A stretch of DNA of 64,000 bases, taken from contig JADNYV010000008.1 of assembly GCA_015501055.1 (NCBI GenBank), positions 1 through 64,000 of the forward strand. Reading direction: 5' to 3'. Shown piece by piece: positions 46,071-57,239 of the stretch. The notes beneath the pieces are model-generated. The model did not search any database. It was given only the letters and a program-made list of their open reading frames with translations, and had not been told where the DNA came from. The position numbers were made by a program, and so were the translations under genes. The DNA comes from Mucidula mucida (lineage: Eukaryota; Basidiomycota; Agaricomycetes; Agaricales; Physalacriaceae). Within the stretch, counting starts at the first letter, position 1, and every line of letters begins with the position of its first letter.

Positions 46071-47640
46071 ATCGTTCACTCACACTCTTGGCGCACTGTT
46101 TCTCTGCATACCCTTAAAGTTCACACTAGGGCCTGGTTTTGTTCTGTACTATTCCCCGGGGAGGTAAACTGAAGGCGACATGGCTGAACAAGTCCAATAG
46201 TTGCATATGCGTGGCAATATTGATCAGTATTTTTATGCGTCAAATCACGACATAGGTGAGCAGCCCACACCGCGAGGCTTGCTGAACTAGGTTGCAGGCC
46301 GCCGCGCGCGTTCTGTTAAATCTGTTGTCTTCCGCGTGAAATGTGCATAGGCCATACTCTACTCAGAGGCAGTCTAGCCTAGTGGCTTGTACCGCTCATT
46401 CATGGACTAGAGTTACTTTTTGTACGAAATTCTCCCACAGTGACTTGTACGTTCATCTACTCAATGCTAGATGGCAGCTGGGATCGAGACACCGGGGTTG
46501 CTTCTACTGCTCGGGCAGTCCCCTGCAGCATGAACGTGCTCGATAAAAACGGACGAACGCGTGCTACCATGTCGTCCGAATGTCATTTTGGTACTACCTA
46601 GTCCCCAGTCCGCCGCGCCACTTGCCTCTTTCTCTATTATAGAATTGAAGTTTCAACGTTCCTTGCTTTGTGACGAGAATCCTCGGAGTGAAATCAGCCT
46701 CCTTGGCTCTCCAGGCAACATAGCTGAACGCGTACATAGTACCCGGCGTGTTGCCTAGTAGATGAAATCGCCTTTCCTTTTTTTTGCCATAATCGGATCA
46801 GCGCCTCGTTGAACTACTTACATTTCGAAGCACCGTGTATAACGCCTCCGAGTCAAAGTCCTGATGTTCAGATTTCATTTGCGCATGGGGAGTTGTGAAT
46901 GTCGAGGACGCGAAGCTCAACAGCTTTGAGTCGCTTATTCTTCAGCGGTGTTAAGATTATTAACAATTTTTTGGCCGGTGCTGAAAGGTACGGAGTTCCT
47001 CATGCCCCAGCATTTCTTTGAGCAGGGCGTACTTTAAGGTGGAGTCTGCTGTCCATGTTGCAAATATGTCTCGGGAATCGAGCGCGTTGGATGCAATATG
47101 TCGAGGATGTTCTAAGTATGTCCTGTTCTTCACTTGTACATTGTCTTCGCGCATCTTCAATAACCTTTCGCGGTCCGAAGGTTGCCTAGATCCCAGGCAT
47201 GCCGCTGAGGGAGTGTAGCTCAGTAGCCTGAGCCTCCATCTCGCTCCGCGGATGCATGAGAATGCTCAAATTTTTGCCACCACGGTCTCTCTCTCTCAAT
47301 CTTGTGATTGTTCATTCTGACTCCCAAGCCATTAGAGGGAATGTAGCTCGGCAGCTTGAGCCTCCAAGTCAATACCCGATTCCATGTCTTTTTGGCCACA
47401 GTCTAGCTCTCTCTTTCTCAATCTTATCACCGCGCTTCAGTCAGCCAGGCATTTCGAGGGGGTTTAGCTCAGCAGCTTGAGCCCCCCATTAACTCGAATT
47501 GAAGTGACTTTTTTTTTGCTCTCTCTCTCTCTCTCTCTCTTAAGCGCCAGGCTCCCACATATTTTGAGGGGATGTAGCTCAGTAGTTTGAGCATCCTTCT
47601 TGAAGCGTAATGATGTGATCAATTTTTTGGCTGCACCGAA
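44600..47640. repeat. Repeat field III: about 120-bp satellite with D-arm-like hairpins
   Basis: Seven copies of a hairpin of the form GAGGGxxTGTAGCTCAGxAGCTTGAGCCTCC start at about 45673, 45781, 45918, 47207, 47335, 47456 and 47566, with units of 110-135 bp. Copies are separated by a T-run, GGCCACAGT, a CT tract and a CAGxCxCCCAGGCATTT phrase. A related element TCTAGCCTAGCGGCTTGTACCGCTC lies at about 44603, 45297 and 46372. No gene is seen in the field or in its left part. Cores match tRNA positions 8-26 (TA, GCTC, AGxxGxxx, GAGC) but no anticodon or T arm follows. Confidence 0.72.
46023..46071. repeat. CT/CA microsatellite
   Basis: About 16 CT units run directly into about nine CA units. 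Shorter CT tracts occur at 45859-45890, 47286-47300 and 47518-47540 inside the satellite units, so the tracts are part of the repeat unit. Confidence 0.9.
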
Positions 47641-48678
47641 ATTGTGGCGCGCTTCAATTTTTACTTACTTCGATTCAAGTGGAGTCACAGTTCACACTCT
47701 TGAGTTGCAGACGACATTGAGCTTCTTCTACGTTTTCTGCGATCCGCGTTCAACCATCCGGACTTGCACCATGAAGCTTGCTAGTCTCGATGCAAAGGTT
47801 TCTTATTGCGGACTATCTGCGCGTGTCATCTCATCATCCACATGCGAAGGAGGCACATATCGCTCACTTCTTCAGAGGCAGACGCCACGTCAAGCTGTCC
47901 ATCCATCCCCACCGGCGTTCAACGTTCCAGTAGTGACAGAATACGTCTTCTTGCTTCAAGTTCAAATCAATCTCCGGGGACACACGGCAGCCTCGGAATC
48001 ACTTCTCATACTCCATGGGCGATTCTCGGAGTCCCAGAGCTCCGACATTGCGCCTTCAAAGTTCAAAGTTCCAACGCCACATGCAGGTTAATAACGGACC
48101 GGGACCGTAGATTAAGCCTCCAGAAAAGGACATATTAAAAGAGAACGCGCGAAAAAAAAATGGGAACTCCCTTAATTACCTTAATTACAGGTACGGCGAG
48201 GCAGGAAGCGAGTAGGGTGTCGACGCTTCTTGCCTGAGTGACCGAAGTTCCGAGGAACGGACCAAGACTCCCTCTGAGCTCACACCCGATTGTGTGGCGT
48301 TTGCGGGTACCAACGATGCCCGGATTCCGATACGTTTATGCAGGGAGAGCCTCGTGTGTTCCTGGAAATTCATAAAAACGTCAGGTCCGGTATGTATTTG
48401 AAATTGGCGCGCGGGGGTGAAATGATTACATAGGGTCTGTAAATGGAAGGCGCGCCAGGAGGATTGGCGATGGGATATTAACGCGTTGGAATTTCTTCGC
48501 GTGTCAACGGAAAAAGCTAGCTACAACAACAACAGAGCCAAGAAAAAACACATTAGAGTAATAAATAAGTCGAGTGAGTGAGTCTGCAAGTAAATAGATA
48601 AAGATCTGGCGGGACGAGCAAGGATATCAGTAGAAATAGGTATACGTTATACATTTTGAGCCGCACGCATCGTCGTCG
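47641..48678. other. Intergenic, 3' side of the homeodomain gene
   Basis: About 1 kb with only shadow-like frames. It is the 3' flank of the leftward homeodomain gene. Nothing recognisable. Confidence 0.4.
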
Positions 48679-49608
48679 TCACTGCCCGTAGCCTCCCCCT
48701 CCATAGCCTCCCTCCCCCGGAAAACTATAGCTCCCAGCAGCCGAATAATACCCTCCCCCACCCCCTCCTCCCCCTCCACCACCAGGCAAACTCCCCCGCT
48801 GGCCATACGTCTGCAGCGACATCGGATGGTACAACTGCAACGTAGGATCATGCGGGCCCATCACCGGCAACGACGTTCTCCTCCCCACAATTCCTCCACC
48901 ACCCCCTCCCCCTCCTCCCCCATGTAAATGCGCTTGAGGAAACGGCGCCGTCGTCGTCGGGCCACTCGTCGGGCGCGCAGGAGCAAGAATCCTCCGGCGC
49001 GCGTTGATCATCCAATTGCTGACCTGTGACATGGAGAGCCCCGTCGCGTGGCACAGCTGCTTCTTCTCGTCCTCGCTCGGGTATGGGTGGTCGCTGTGGC
49101 GGTGCAGCCATGCTTTCAAAAAGTCGGTCGTCTCCTTGGGCAGCTTGCCGCGCTTGCGCTGGGGACGGTCGGGCGGGGAGGGGAGGGGCAGCGTCGGTGA
49201 TGGTTGGGGTTGAGGAGGAGGGGGCTGATGATGAGGAGAGGGATAGGGCCAGCCAGCACTCTCCTTGCGTCCTGATATCCGCAGGGTGCTGGAAAAGCTC
49301 GCGTGGCGCAACGGCGTGCTGCTCGGGCGCACGATCGGGGACATCCAGTCCGCGGCGGTCGGAGGCTGCTCGCTCGGCAAAGACTCGTAGGAGCTCGCGC
49401 TGTAGGGGCTCTCCTCTGTGGTCGGTGGGAAGGTATAGCTCGCCAGCGCGTAGGCCCGCCCGCCGCCCGTTCCATAGGACGGTGTCCGACCAAGACTCGG
49501 GAGACTCGCGCGACGGGGCCCTAGATCGTCAAAGTCTGTGAATATGCTGGGCAGACTCTTCTTGTCGTCGTCGGGGGGCGGGGTGGTATGATTGCTGTGG
49601 CTCTCCAT
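48679..49608 (-). CDS. TALE/KN-type homeodomain transcription factor
   Basis: A nuclear DNA-binding protein. The start MESHSNHTTPPPDDDKKSLP (49608) is preferred over an in-frame ATG 11 codons upstream because it opens the conserved-looking part. A Pro/Ser-rich N-terminal half is followed by a basic RPQRKRGKLPKET and the homeodomain: FLKAWLHRHSDHPYPSEDEK, KQLCHATGLSMSQVSNWMIN and ARRRIL. The three-residue loop extension (HPYP) and WxINARRR recognition helix mark the TALE class. The C-terminus is low-complexity with two long Gly runs (10 and 11) and ends GGYGGGGYGQ. Agaric homeodomain factors of this kind include regulators of fruiting; which orthologue this is I cannot tell. No intron is needed. 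Confidence 0.85.
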   Translation of the reverse strand: MESHSNHTTPPPDDDKKSLPSIFTDFDDLGPRRASLPSLGRTPSYGTGGGRAYALASYTFPPTTEESPYSASSYESLPSEQPPTAADWMSPIVRPSSTPLRHASFSSTLRISGRKESAGWPYPSPHHQPPPPQPQPSPTLPLPSPPDRPQRKRGKLPKETTDFLKAWLHRHSDHPYPSEDEKKQLCHATGLSMSQVSNWMINARRRILAPARPTSGPTTTAPFPQAHLHGGGGGGGGGGIVGRRTSLPVMGPHDPTLQLYHPMSLQTYGQRGSLPGGGGGGGGGGGYYSAAGSYSFPGEGGYGGGGYGQ

Positions 49609-49689
49609 GTAGCGAGATTGTGTAAAAAAGCCCCATCGCATCCCCTCATCTATAAGTACCAGCTATCAACCCAAAATAGTCAAATTAAA

Positions 49690-52600
49690 TCACATCTCAG
49701 GCCCCAGATCCCCTCTCCTAATCTCGGACAGCCTGCGAACCAGCTCGTCCGCCTTGTCACGCTCCTTCCGGGTCACGTTCACCCCATCCAGTACCCGGAG
49801 GTGCGCCGCTCCCGCCATCACCAGACCCCGGTACGCAAGCCGCCCAGCATACACCTTGTTCGGCAGCGTTCGCCGCCAAGCGGCATCACTCCCTGCTGCC
49901 CTTCCAAAGGCAGGTACCATCCTCCCACACACGGATTCCCACGCACATCCACACCTCGAGCTCGCTCATCGCCTTGATATCCTTGACCAGCCGCCGTACA
50001 TGACCCACGCGATTCCCAACCGCGCTCAGCTTGCGTACACGTCCACATCCCTTGAGTGCACCAGCCCCTCGAGGAAATTCCAGTTGAGATTCACGGTCCG
50101 AAATTAGGCGCCACATCCCAAGCGCCGGCAGCGTCGTCAGTCCACAGTGCGCCGCTTCCAGGTATGTCAGAGCGTAGAATGGTGTCGTCGGTAGTGGCGG
50201 ATGCAGCGTCCCAGAGACATATAACCGCTTGGCGTCCCGCGGCGCAACCGGTAGCGTGATCGTGCTAGTATTATACCGCAGCGAAACAGCCTCCACAGAC
50301 ATCCCCATACGCACCTCGCTCAGCGCATTCCCATCAGCGTACAACGTCCGCAACGAACCCAGCATGCTCACGTCCAGACGCGTCAAGCGGTTATTGCTCA
50401 CGCGCAACACGCGCACCTTGCTCGCCTCTTCAAACACCACTTCCTCCAACCCGCATTCCTCCACATCCACCAACATCACGCCCCGCAGCGCCACCTTCAA
50501 TCCGCGCATCTTCTGGTTGCCTCTCAACACCAGCTCCTCCAGCTTGTCCCACTTTTTCAGCTCAAGCACGCCTTGCAGTCGATTATACGACAAGTCCAGT
50601 TTGACGAGACGGCGCAGCCCTTGTATACCATCAAGCGACGTAATCTTGTTGTGTGGCGCAATAAGCGTAGTCAGCCGTCCAAGGCATGCCATTTCTAAAA
50701 CACATATCAGCGTAAATCACCCCTGTAGTTAATACTCACGCGTCAAACTGCGAATACCCTCGCCTTTCTGGCCACCCACATCCACCCGCTCCAAACGGCG
50801 CAAGCCAGCCCACCCACAGGTATCGGTCAACTTGCACCCCCGCGCTTCGAGAACCCTCAACGCAGATGGCACGCCAGTCAAATAGGCAATCTGGTTCCCG
50901 CTCACATCGAGCTCCAACAAACGCGGAACAAACTCGCTCAGACGTGCCAGCGACGACAATGGCTCACGAGGACTAATAACCAAGCTTTTCTCTGATGACG
51001 GCGAGGTGACGATGGATGCCGACGATACATCAGGATCTGCGCGTCGAGTAAACGGCCAGCCCAGCTCGACGCGTACAAGGCGATCCCAGTAAGTCGTCCA
51101 CGGTTCAACGTCGGTTAGAGCACCAAGAAGAGCATCGTGTGTGAGCACAAAGGATGGCATGACGCTTTGATTGCATTGGATGCAGAACTCTTGTGAGACG
51201 CGGTGAGATTCAAAGAGGAATGTCGACTACAAATAATTAGGTAAATCACCAGAATGAAAGAAAGACACACCTTGTAGAACGCGAGGCAACACCGAAATTA
51301 AGCTCCTCTTCCGATTCATCAAGAGCCAGATCGTCTACGAGACGTTCAAGGCGCCGACTCCGAGCACTGACCGCCTCTGCAGGCTGTTCGTCAAGCTCAC
51401 TGTCACTCTCGCTCTCCAAACCGACAATGGGGCCGTCCCTGCGTCCGTCAGAAAAGCTGACGCTGCGGCGCTTTAACCTGGTAGTATGTGTCTTTGTTTT
51501 CAAAGCGGAAATAGGCTGAGGAGGGCTCGACGCGGAGGTGTATCGTATGGGTATTCTCCGGTGTCGAAGGACGAGACTCTGGCGGCATTGGAAAGGCAGC
51601 CACCAAATCGTTGGTCTCTTCCTCCTCCTCCTCCCCTTCAGAATCGCCCAAAGTCTGACTCTCGGTTCCTGGGCGCGAGGCTCGTGCTCGTCCGAGTCTT
51701 CGCCGTCGTCAAAGGTAAAGCTCTCCTCGCCTTCACGAACCCAAACACCACGAGCCCTGTCAAAGACCATATCACCGACGCGCTCCACCAAGGCCTCTCT
51801 TACATCTGCAGGCCGGATTGTAGTCATGTGATTCGGTGGTTGTCCAGGATGTTTGGTGTATGATGGAACAGAAGGACGTGAGGAATCGGATGTTGTCGTG
51901 CCTCCAAATGCGGACGAGGCAGTGGTCGCCTGGGATGAAGCGAAGGTACGCGCAGCAGAGAAGAGGCAGAAGCAACGCGGGTCGGGGCAGGCGGTTGCTC
52001 CTCCTGCCCGGTTCATGATAATAACTCGCCTCGACATCACTTCCCCCACTAAACGCGCTTCTTGATGGCAGCCATAAGCGACGCCGCCTCGTTCCTCACA
52101 TTCGCATACTTTGCGCCCCCACTTGTCTCTGCCGGCGGAGTAGCAACGCTGAACCTGGAACTCATTGTGCTCCAATCGCCCTTGCGTATATCGTCCATGA
52201 TCGCCTTTGCCTCTGCCGCCCTCTCCCTCCAATCCCGCCTACTCTCCCCTCCTTCCCTACTCTTCCCTCCTTCGACGACAGGCCTCCCAATAGTTACGCC
52301 CACATCCGAGTTTACGAAATCGGAAGCAGGTGAGAGCTTGACGCGCTTGGCACTCCTCAACCGCGTACCCGGCGGACTCGCGCTCCCACTCGGTACGACT
52401 GCAATCGAATCGACCATTGCGCTGAGGTGTTCCCGAGTATAGGTGTCGTATGTAAACTGGAACAACTTTAGCGGAGTTCCTTCTGCTGCCGCCACCCGCT
52501 GCAGCTGCTTGTTCGCTGGTGTCTGCGGAACAGGCGGTATCGGCGTGCTCGTCGCAATCGGCGCTTGGAATGTAAACTCGGTCTGCTTCAACGGTGGCGG

Positions 52601-53007
52601 CTCAAACATGCTCTCCAGCTTCAACGGCGTGAAAAAGTCCTTCATCTTCCCTGGTGTCCGTGGCGGTGCCAGAGACGCGTGCACCACAAATGTTCCCTTG
52701 TCTGTTCTGGTTAGCAGGGATCTTGGGGAGAGAGCGGACGACGCACCGACAACCGTCTGATGCGCATTCGTAAACGACATCCCATCCCCTTCTTCAGCAG
52801 TCGGCCATTCCACCTCGTCGTCCTCAAACTCATCTCGCCACCCTCCATCCTCCTCCTCCTCCTCATCTTCTTCGGCAATCGTCGACGCACGCCCCGGCGC
52901 AAACCCATGCTCATGCACAATCGACGCCATGCTCATCTCAACCCCGCTCTCTCCTCCTCAATCCACTCCTCCGCTAGCTCAGGCGTCGCCCATCCCGGTG
53001 CGGCCAT
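49690..53007 (-). CDS. Nud1/Cdc11-like LRR scaffold of the mitotic exit/septation network, frame-broken
   Basis: The likely product is a spindle-pole-body scaffold. N-terminus MAAPGWATPELAEEWIEEER leads to an acidic stretch, PGKMKDFFTPLKLESMFEPP, RDWRERAAEAKAIMDDIRKG, then the signature TTIRPADVREALVERVGDMV and FDRARGVWVREGEE. Acidic and basic linkers follow, with LKRRSVSFSDGRRDGPIVGL. The C-terminal half is leucine-rich repeats: LLELDVSGNQIAYL, LTTLIAPHNKITSLDGIQGL, RLVKLDLSYNRLQGVLELKK, NLNWNFLEGL and KLSAVGNRV, then AYRGLVMAGAAHLRVLDGVN and RKERDKADELVRRLSEIR. I count at least eight single-base frame breaks (near 52956, 51955, 51668, 51527, 50112, 50084, 49959 and 49926), nearly all apparent losses. 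Start at 53007, stop at 49690. Family call is from order and motifs. Confidence 0.75.
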
Positions 53008-53059
53008 CTTGGTGTGTTACAAATCGAGATAGAGAGGAAAAATTGTATAGCAGTGTGTG

Positions 53060-53180
53060 ATGGTCGTGGTCCACTCCAACCCTAGTCCAGCCCTAACCCT
53101 AGATCCAGCCAGTCGTTGACGCTCACGTGATCGCTCACTGGCAAGTTGAAGGTGCGTTCTTGGGTTAAAAAAGGTTCCAT
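53060..53180. promoter_or_regulatory. CCCTAACCCT and CACGTG motifs upstream of the LRR gene
   Basis: Within 120 bases upstream of the LRR gene are AACCCTAGTCCAGCCCTAACCC (53079-53100) and CACGTGATCGCT (53126). The same pairing occurs upstream of kinase copy A (18978, 19003) and at 57126-57190. CCCTAA motifs are telomere-like and are bound by Tbf1/TRF-type factors in some fungi. Regulation here is inference. Confidence 0.45.
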
Positions 53181-53629
53181 CGATTATACGATAGACCTTT
53201 TAATCGGTAGGCTACACATTTACAAGCTACTTGCCCATCCAACCATCCCTAACTAATCTGTACCGGCTCCGTCTTACCTAAACAAAACCATACGCAATAC
53301 GCACTGTTCTTCAAGCTTCAAGAGGCGTCCTAGACTCGGTGGTCTACGACGCCATGGCTAGTACCCACCCTCTAAGGCTTGAGTCCTTCAACAATAGACA
53401 ACCCAAAATGGACATCTCAAGTAGCTAACCGCCGTTGACGTCCTGGGAACACCAAAAAGGGCATGATCTCCTCAAATCCCAGTGTCTGCTCAGAGGAAAA
53501 ATTATATGTCATCCCTCCTCGCATTCTCTTGCAGCTGCCACTACGCCACTACAGAACTTTAGTCAACACATCGACTCCCGTCCGTACCAGATATCTGCTT
53601 GCCCACTCAAAAAAATGATTGCTTAGCAT
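53181..53629. other. Spacer before repeat field IV
   Basis: No coding sequence recognised. AT-rich with several A runs, grading into the repeat field. Confidence 0.4.
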
Positions 53630-56600
53630 GATGAATTGTCAATTCGGAAGCCGCTAAGCTACCAAAGAGCAGTATAGGGCCAAGTATAACGCTTCGGCCC
53701 TCCAACTCCACGCGCGCACTCAAAAAAACCCTCTTCAAAACCAATCAACTCAACTCAGAAGCCACTAAGCCACCGAAGAGCCATGCAACCCTTTGCTCAC
53801 TGCCCCTCGAAGCAATCATTCATTCCTGCATTCTCTCAAAAAAACCACTCAGACTGAGTCGGGAGGCACTCTTCAAAAGTGTCCAAAATCGAACTAAGCA
53901 ATGATATCTGCTGAGCTACAATGCCTGCTAACAAGCAGGCAGAAGCTACGCCGGAAATAAGCACACGCCGAGAGCCACAGCAGAGGAATTCAAAAAGGAC
54001 AGACAAATTCACAACTTAAAATGTCATTCAGAAGCCGCTTAGCCACTGAAGTCATCCCTACATGACGTGAATGAGCGCCCAGACACAGTGGATATTCACC
54101 CACGCATCCAAAAAAAGGTGTCTCTTTGCGTATCAGCGTACCCAACTAAGCCATTGGGGAGCTATTTACCTGTTCAATCCTTGAATGTCGACGTGCTGTG
54201 TATTTGCCAGTAACACACAATAGCCCAAAAAAGAGGGCGTTGAACTACATTAATGCCTTTTAGAAGCCACTTAGCCACTGGAGACACTTCCTGCTCGCAC
54301 TAGGACAGCGTCAATAAACGACCAGACATGGTGACAAACCCACACATTGTCCTGCATCCAAAAAGCGACTATCAATTTACTATACAGAGTGTCTCCTCAG
54401 GGAGCTGTCTACCTTTTTTACCATCAAATTTCGAGGCGCTGCGCGAGAACTGGCACAAAAGAGGGACTAAAAAGCATGCCCAGACACATTCTATTGTGTC
54501 ATTCAGAAGCTTCTTAGCCACTGTAGACCCTCCTTGACTGCACATCTACATCTGCAAGTGAATAATCGACCAGGACATGGCGAGAAAGGCCCCCCACGCA
54601 CCGCCCCGAATTTCGAAAGGACGCTGCTCAAGGACGTAGAGCGTACCCCGCTTGGTCATAGGGGAGCTGTTTATCTCCTTGACCGTCGAATGTCGATGTG
54701 CCGGCGTACAAGAGCGAGAGATTACAATTGAAGGACCCGAAAATTATAGCACAACGTAGCAACACAATGTCAATCAGAAGCCACTCAGCCACTGAAGACC
54801 CTCTCTGCTCGCACGTCTATAGCTCAAAATATGACAGCGTGAAGGAGCTGGCAAGAAAAGACATTCACCTAAGCACTGTCCCTCATCCATAAAAATGCAT
54901 TCAACGCTTTCATAGAGCATCCCCCGCTTAGCCACCAGGGAGCTGTTAACCTCTGCGATCTTCCTTTGTCGACGCGCCGCGGCTTCCCAAAGCAACATGC
55001 GAGAACCGCAAAAGAGGGACTCGGACCTACGAAAAAGTTTGGATATCGCCAATATACACCGTTCATCAGTCTTCAACTAGCCGCTTAGCCACTAAAGACC
55101 CTCCATACCCGAGTGTAAACTAGAATTAGTATGGTGAGACACCCACGCACCGTCCCCTTCCAAAAAAAGACGTATCTCCTGACCTAGAGCGTCCCCCGCT
55201 GAGCCACGGGGGAGCTGTTTATCTCTTCGATCTTCAAATCGCCACGCGCCGAGCAGCTTTCAAAGAAACATGCGAGAAGGACCCAAAAAAGCAACAAGCT
55301 GTGCTCGCTGAAAATGTCATTCAGAAGCTGCTTAGCCACAGGAGATACTCTCTGCTTGAAAGTAGGACAGCGTGAATGAGCGACCAGCCATGGCAAGAAA
55401 ACCCACATACCATACCAAATTAAAAAAGCAATCATTGTGCAAGAGCTAAGAGCATTCCCCGCTAAGCCACCGGGGAGCTGTTTAACTCTTTGACCGTCGA
55501 ATCTCAATTGCCGGCGTACAAGAGCGAGAAAAGAAGGACCTAACCAGTATAGAACAACGCATCAGCTGATGTCCATCAGAAGCCGCTCAGCCACTGAAGA
55601 CCCTCCTTGACTGTGCGCCTACACCTGAACCAGGACAGCATGAATCAGCCGCGATACTTGGTGAGGAACGATACTCACTCACGCAATGGTAGCCAAATGA
55701 CTGCCTGTTTACCTCTTTGATCGCATCCAGAGGGTTTCTCGTGTCCAATCCAAACCGACTCTGTAAAGAAAAGATGAAAAAACTCACATTACTAACAAGG
55801 AACAGCAAAGCCTACTCGCCGCGCCGCACCAGTCACCGCACAAAAAGAGACAATACATGTACCAAGAATGCCGTTCAGAAGCCGTTAAGCCACTGGAGAC
55901 GACTCTCGTGACTCGGCCGTTAGCTAGATATCGGATGTACAGGCTAGTCCACCCCCAAAGTAGACGACAAAAGTACAAGCAGAACCGTGGACCGGATTTC
56001 CCTAGTAGGCCGCCGTCTGGCGACCGGGACTCGAAGACTGTTGAATGATGTTTGTTGCGAAAAGTACCACTCTGAGACGATGAGAGAGTTCGCAGCCGGA
56101 CGTGAATCCCAGAGTGCATAATGGACGAAGACAAGAGAACGGGGTTCGCTGCCAACGTCAACTTCAATCAGAAAAAAAAACCGCTGAGTTAATACGCGCT
56201 ATATCAGGTAGGCCACCCATCCTCGTTGAATACTTGTTCATCTCTGCACGCGGAAATTAAGATCTTTACGATTCGAAGGCAATCACAGAAAACTGTAAAA
56301 AGGTTGCGATATCGTCTCCGGTCAGTGGCGCTGTATAGCTGCTAGTCTACAGCGTCATCGAGCATTGTTCAATTCCCTTCGACTCGTTCATCTACCGGTC
56401 CGGCCGTACAAGATCGAAAAGAATGCAACCCAGCTTTGCAAGCTACGCACCACTGCAAAGCCACTGAGCCACTGGCGAGCCAGTCTGTTGGATGTGATAA
56501 GGGCCAACCTCCGAGCGCATAACGACCCGCTGCAGCAAAGAGTCAACTGCGTATAGAAGTATAAATCTGGCAGCGCGTGGAAGAAGCACTGAAAACCACT

Positions 56601-56870
56601 ATGCCTCGGTGTCTGATGATACGGCACCTAAGTCGGTTTGGGGGGCGTGTAGGGAAAGCAAACATACCTACTTACTGGCGTACAGACTATCCCGGATCGG
56701 TTTCTATTCTGGGAACTGAGGCTTGTCCAAGAGAAAATAGCCAACGAGCAAAAACTGTTTGTCCCCCGGCAAGCACAAAGCTGATGGACGACGAAAGCCA
56801 TTACAAGAAAATATCACGCAAATCCTACCGAGTCTGAAGCCGCTGAGCTATTACAGAGCGGAAATAGGTC
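53630..56870. repeat. Repeat field IV: inverted A-box-like hairpin array
   Basis: Units of about 235-300 bp, reverse-complement to fields I and II. Complement-strand alpha cores (plus-strand form TTCAGAAGCCGCTTAGCCAC) lie at about 53641, 53754, 54023, 54258, 54499, 54770, 55070, 55317, 55571 and 55869. Beta cores, form CCCCCGCTGAGCCACGGGGG, alternate with them at about 54130, 54638, 54917, 55186 and 55450. The best beta copy (55191-55210) is a perfect 6-bp stem whose loop is the A-box-like core. A runs (AAAAAA) recur between cores. No gene is seen. Confidence 0.75.
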
Positions 56871-57004
56871 GGATGCAAGGATGTTGGCTCGGCGGACGGA
56901 TCTGAAGAGGGTGCCAAGAGGCGTGAGAGCGCACCTCCTATCCAGCATGATCAAGGTCGGACCGGATTCGAAGACTGCCTCAGTCTGCCTGGCAAATGCC
57001 AAGC

Positions 57005-57210
57005 TCTTGTGTACCAATATAGACGTTCATGTTTATAAACAATCGTTTTAAACGTCGGCCAGTGGAATGTCATGGTGTAGTTGACGTGGACGTGGACGTC
57101 AAGTTGGAAAGCGTCAACGATAAGGTCGGGGGCAAACCCTAAGGCCCGGGGTTAGGGCTTATCCACAAGCGCGCTAGGCACGTGATCGCTTCTCGTCTTT
57201 TCTTTCGACC
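57005..57210. repeat. Element X and shared promoter, inverted
   Basis: The reverse complement matches 18960-19133: ACACAAGAG end, Q, then P (TTCCAACTTGACGTCC reversed, ending about 57111), followed by GGGTTAGGGCTT (57148) and CACGTGATCGCTTCTCGTC (57179). The order of P and Q agrees with copy A, not with copy C. By analogy a rightward gene of the kinase family would be expected next, but none is recognisable. Confidence 0.7.
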
Positions 57211-57239
57211 ACATCGTCCGACGTCCTCCCTTTGGTGTA

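Noticed and set aside
45673..47600. Genuine tRNA genes in the satellite
   Set aside because: Only the acceptor/D-arm-like half is present. No anticodon stem, T arm or B box (GGTTCGANTCC) follows at the right distance.
49026..49541. Rightward 171-codon frame opposite the homeodomain gene
   Set aside because: It is the antisense shadow of a GC-rich, strongly biased coding region and has no family resemblance.
53060..53110. A chromosome end (telomere)
   Set aside because: Only two isolated CCCTAA-type phrases, not an array, and unique genes lie on both sides.
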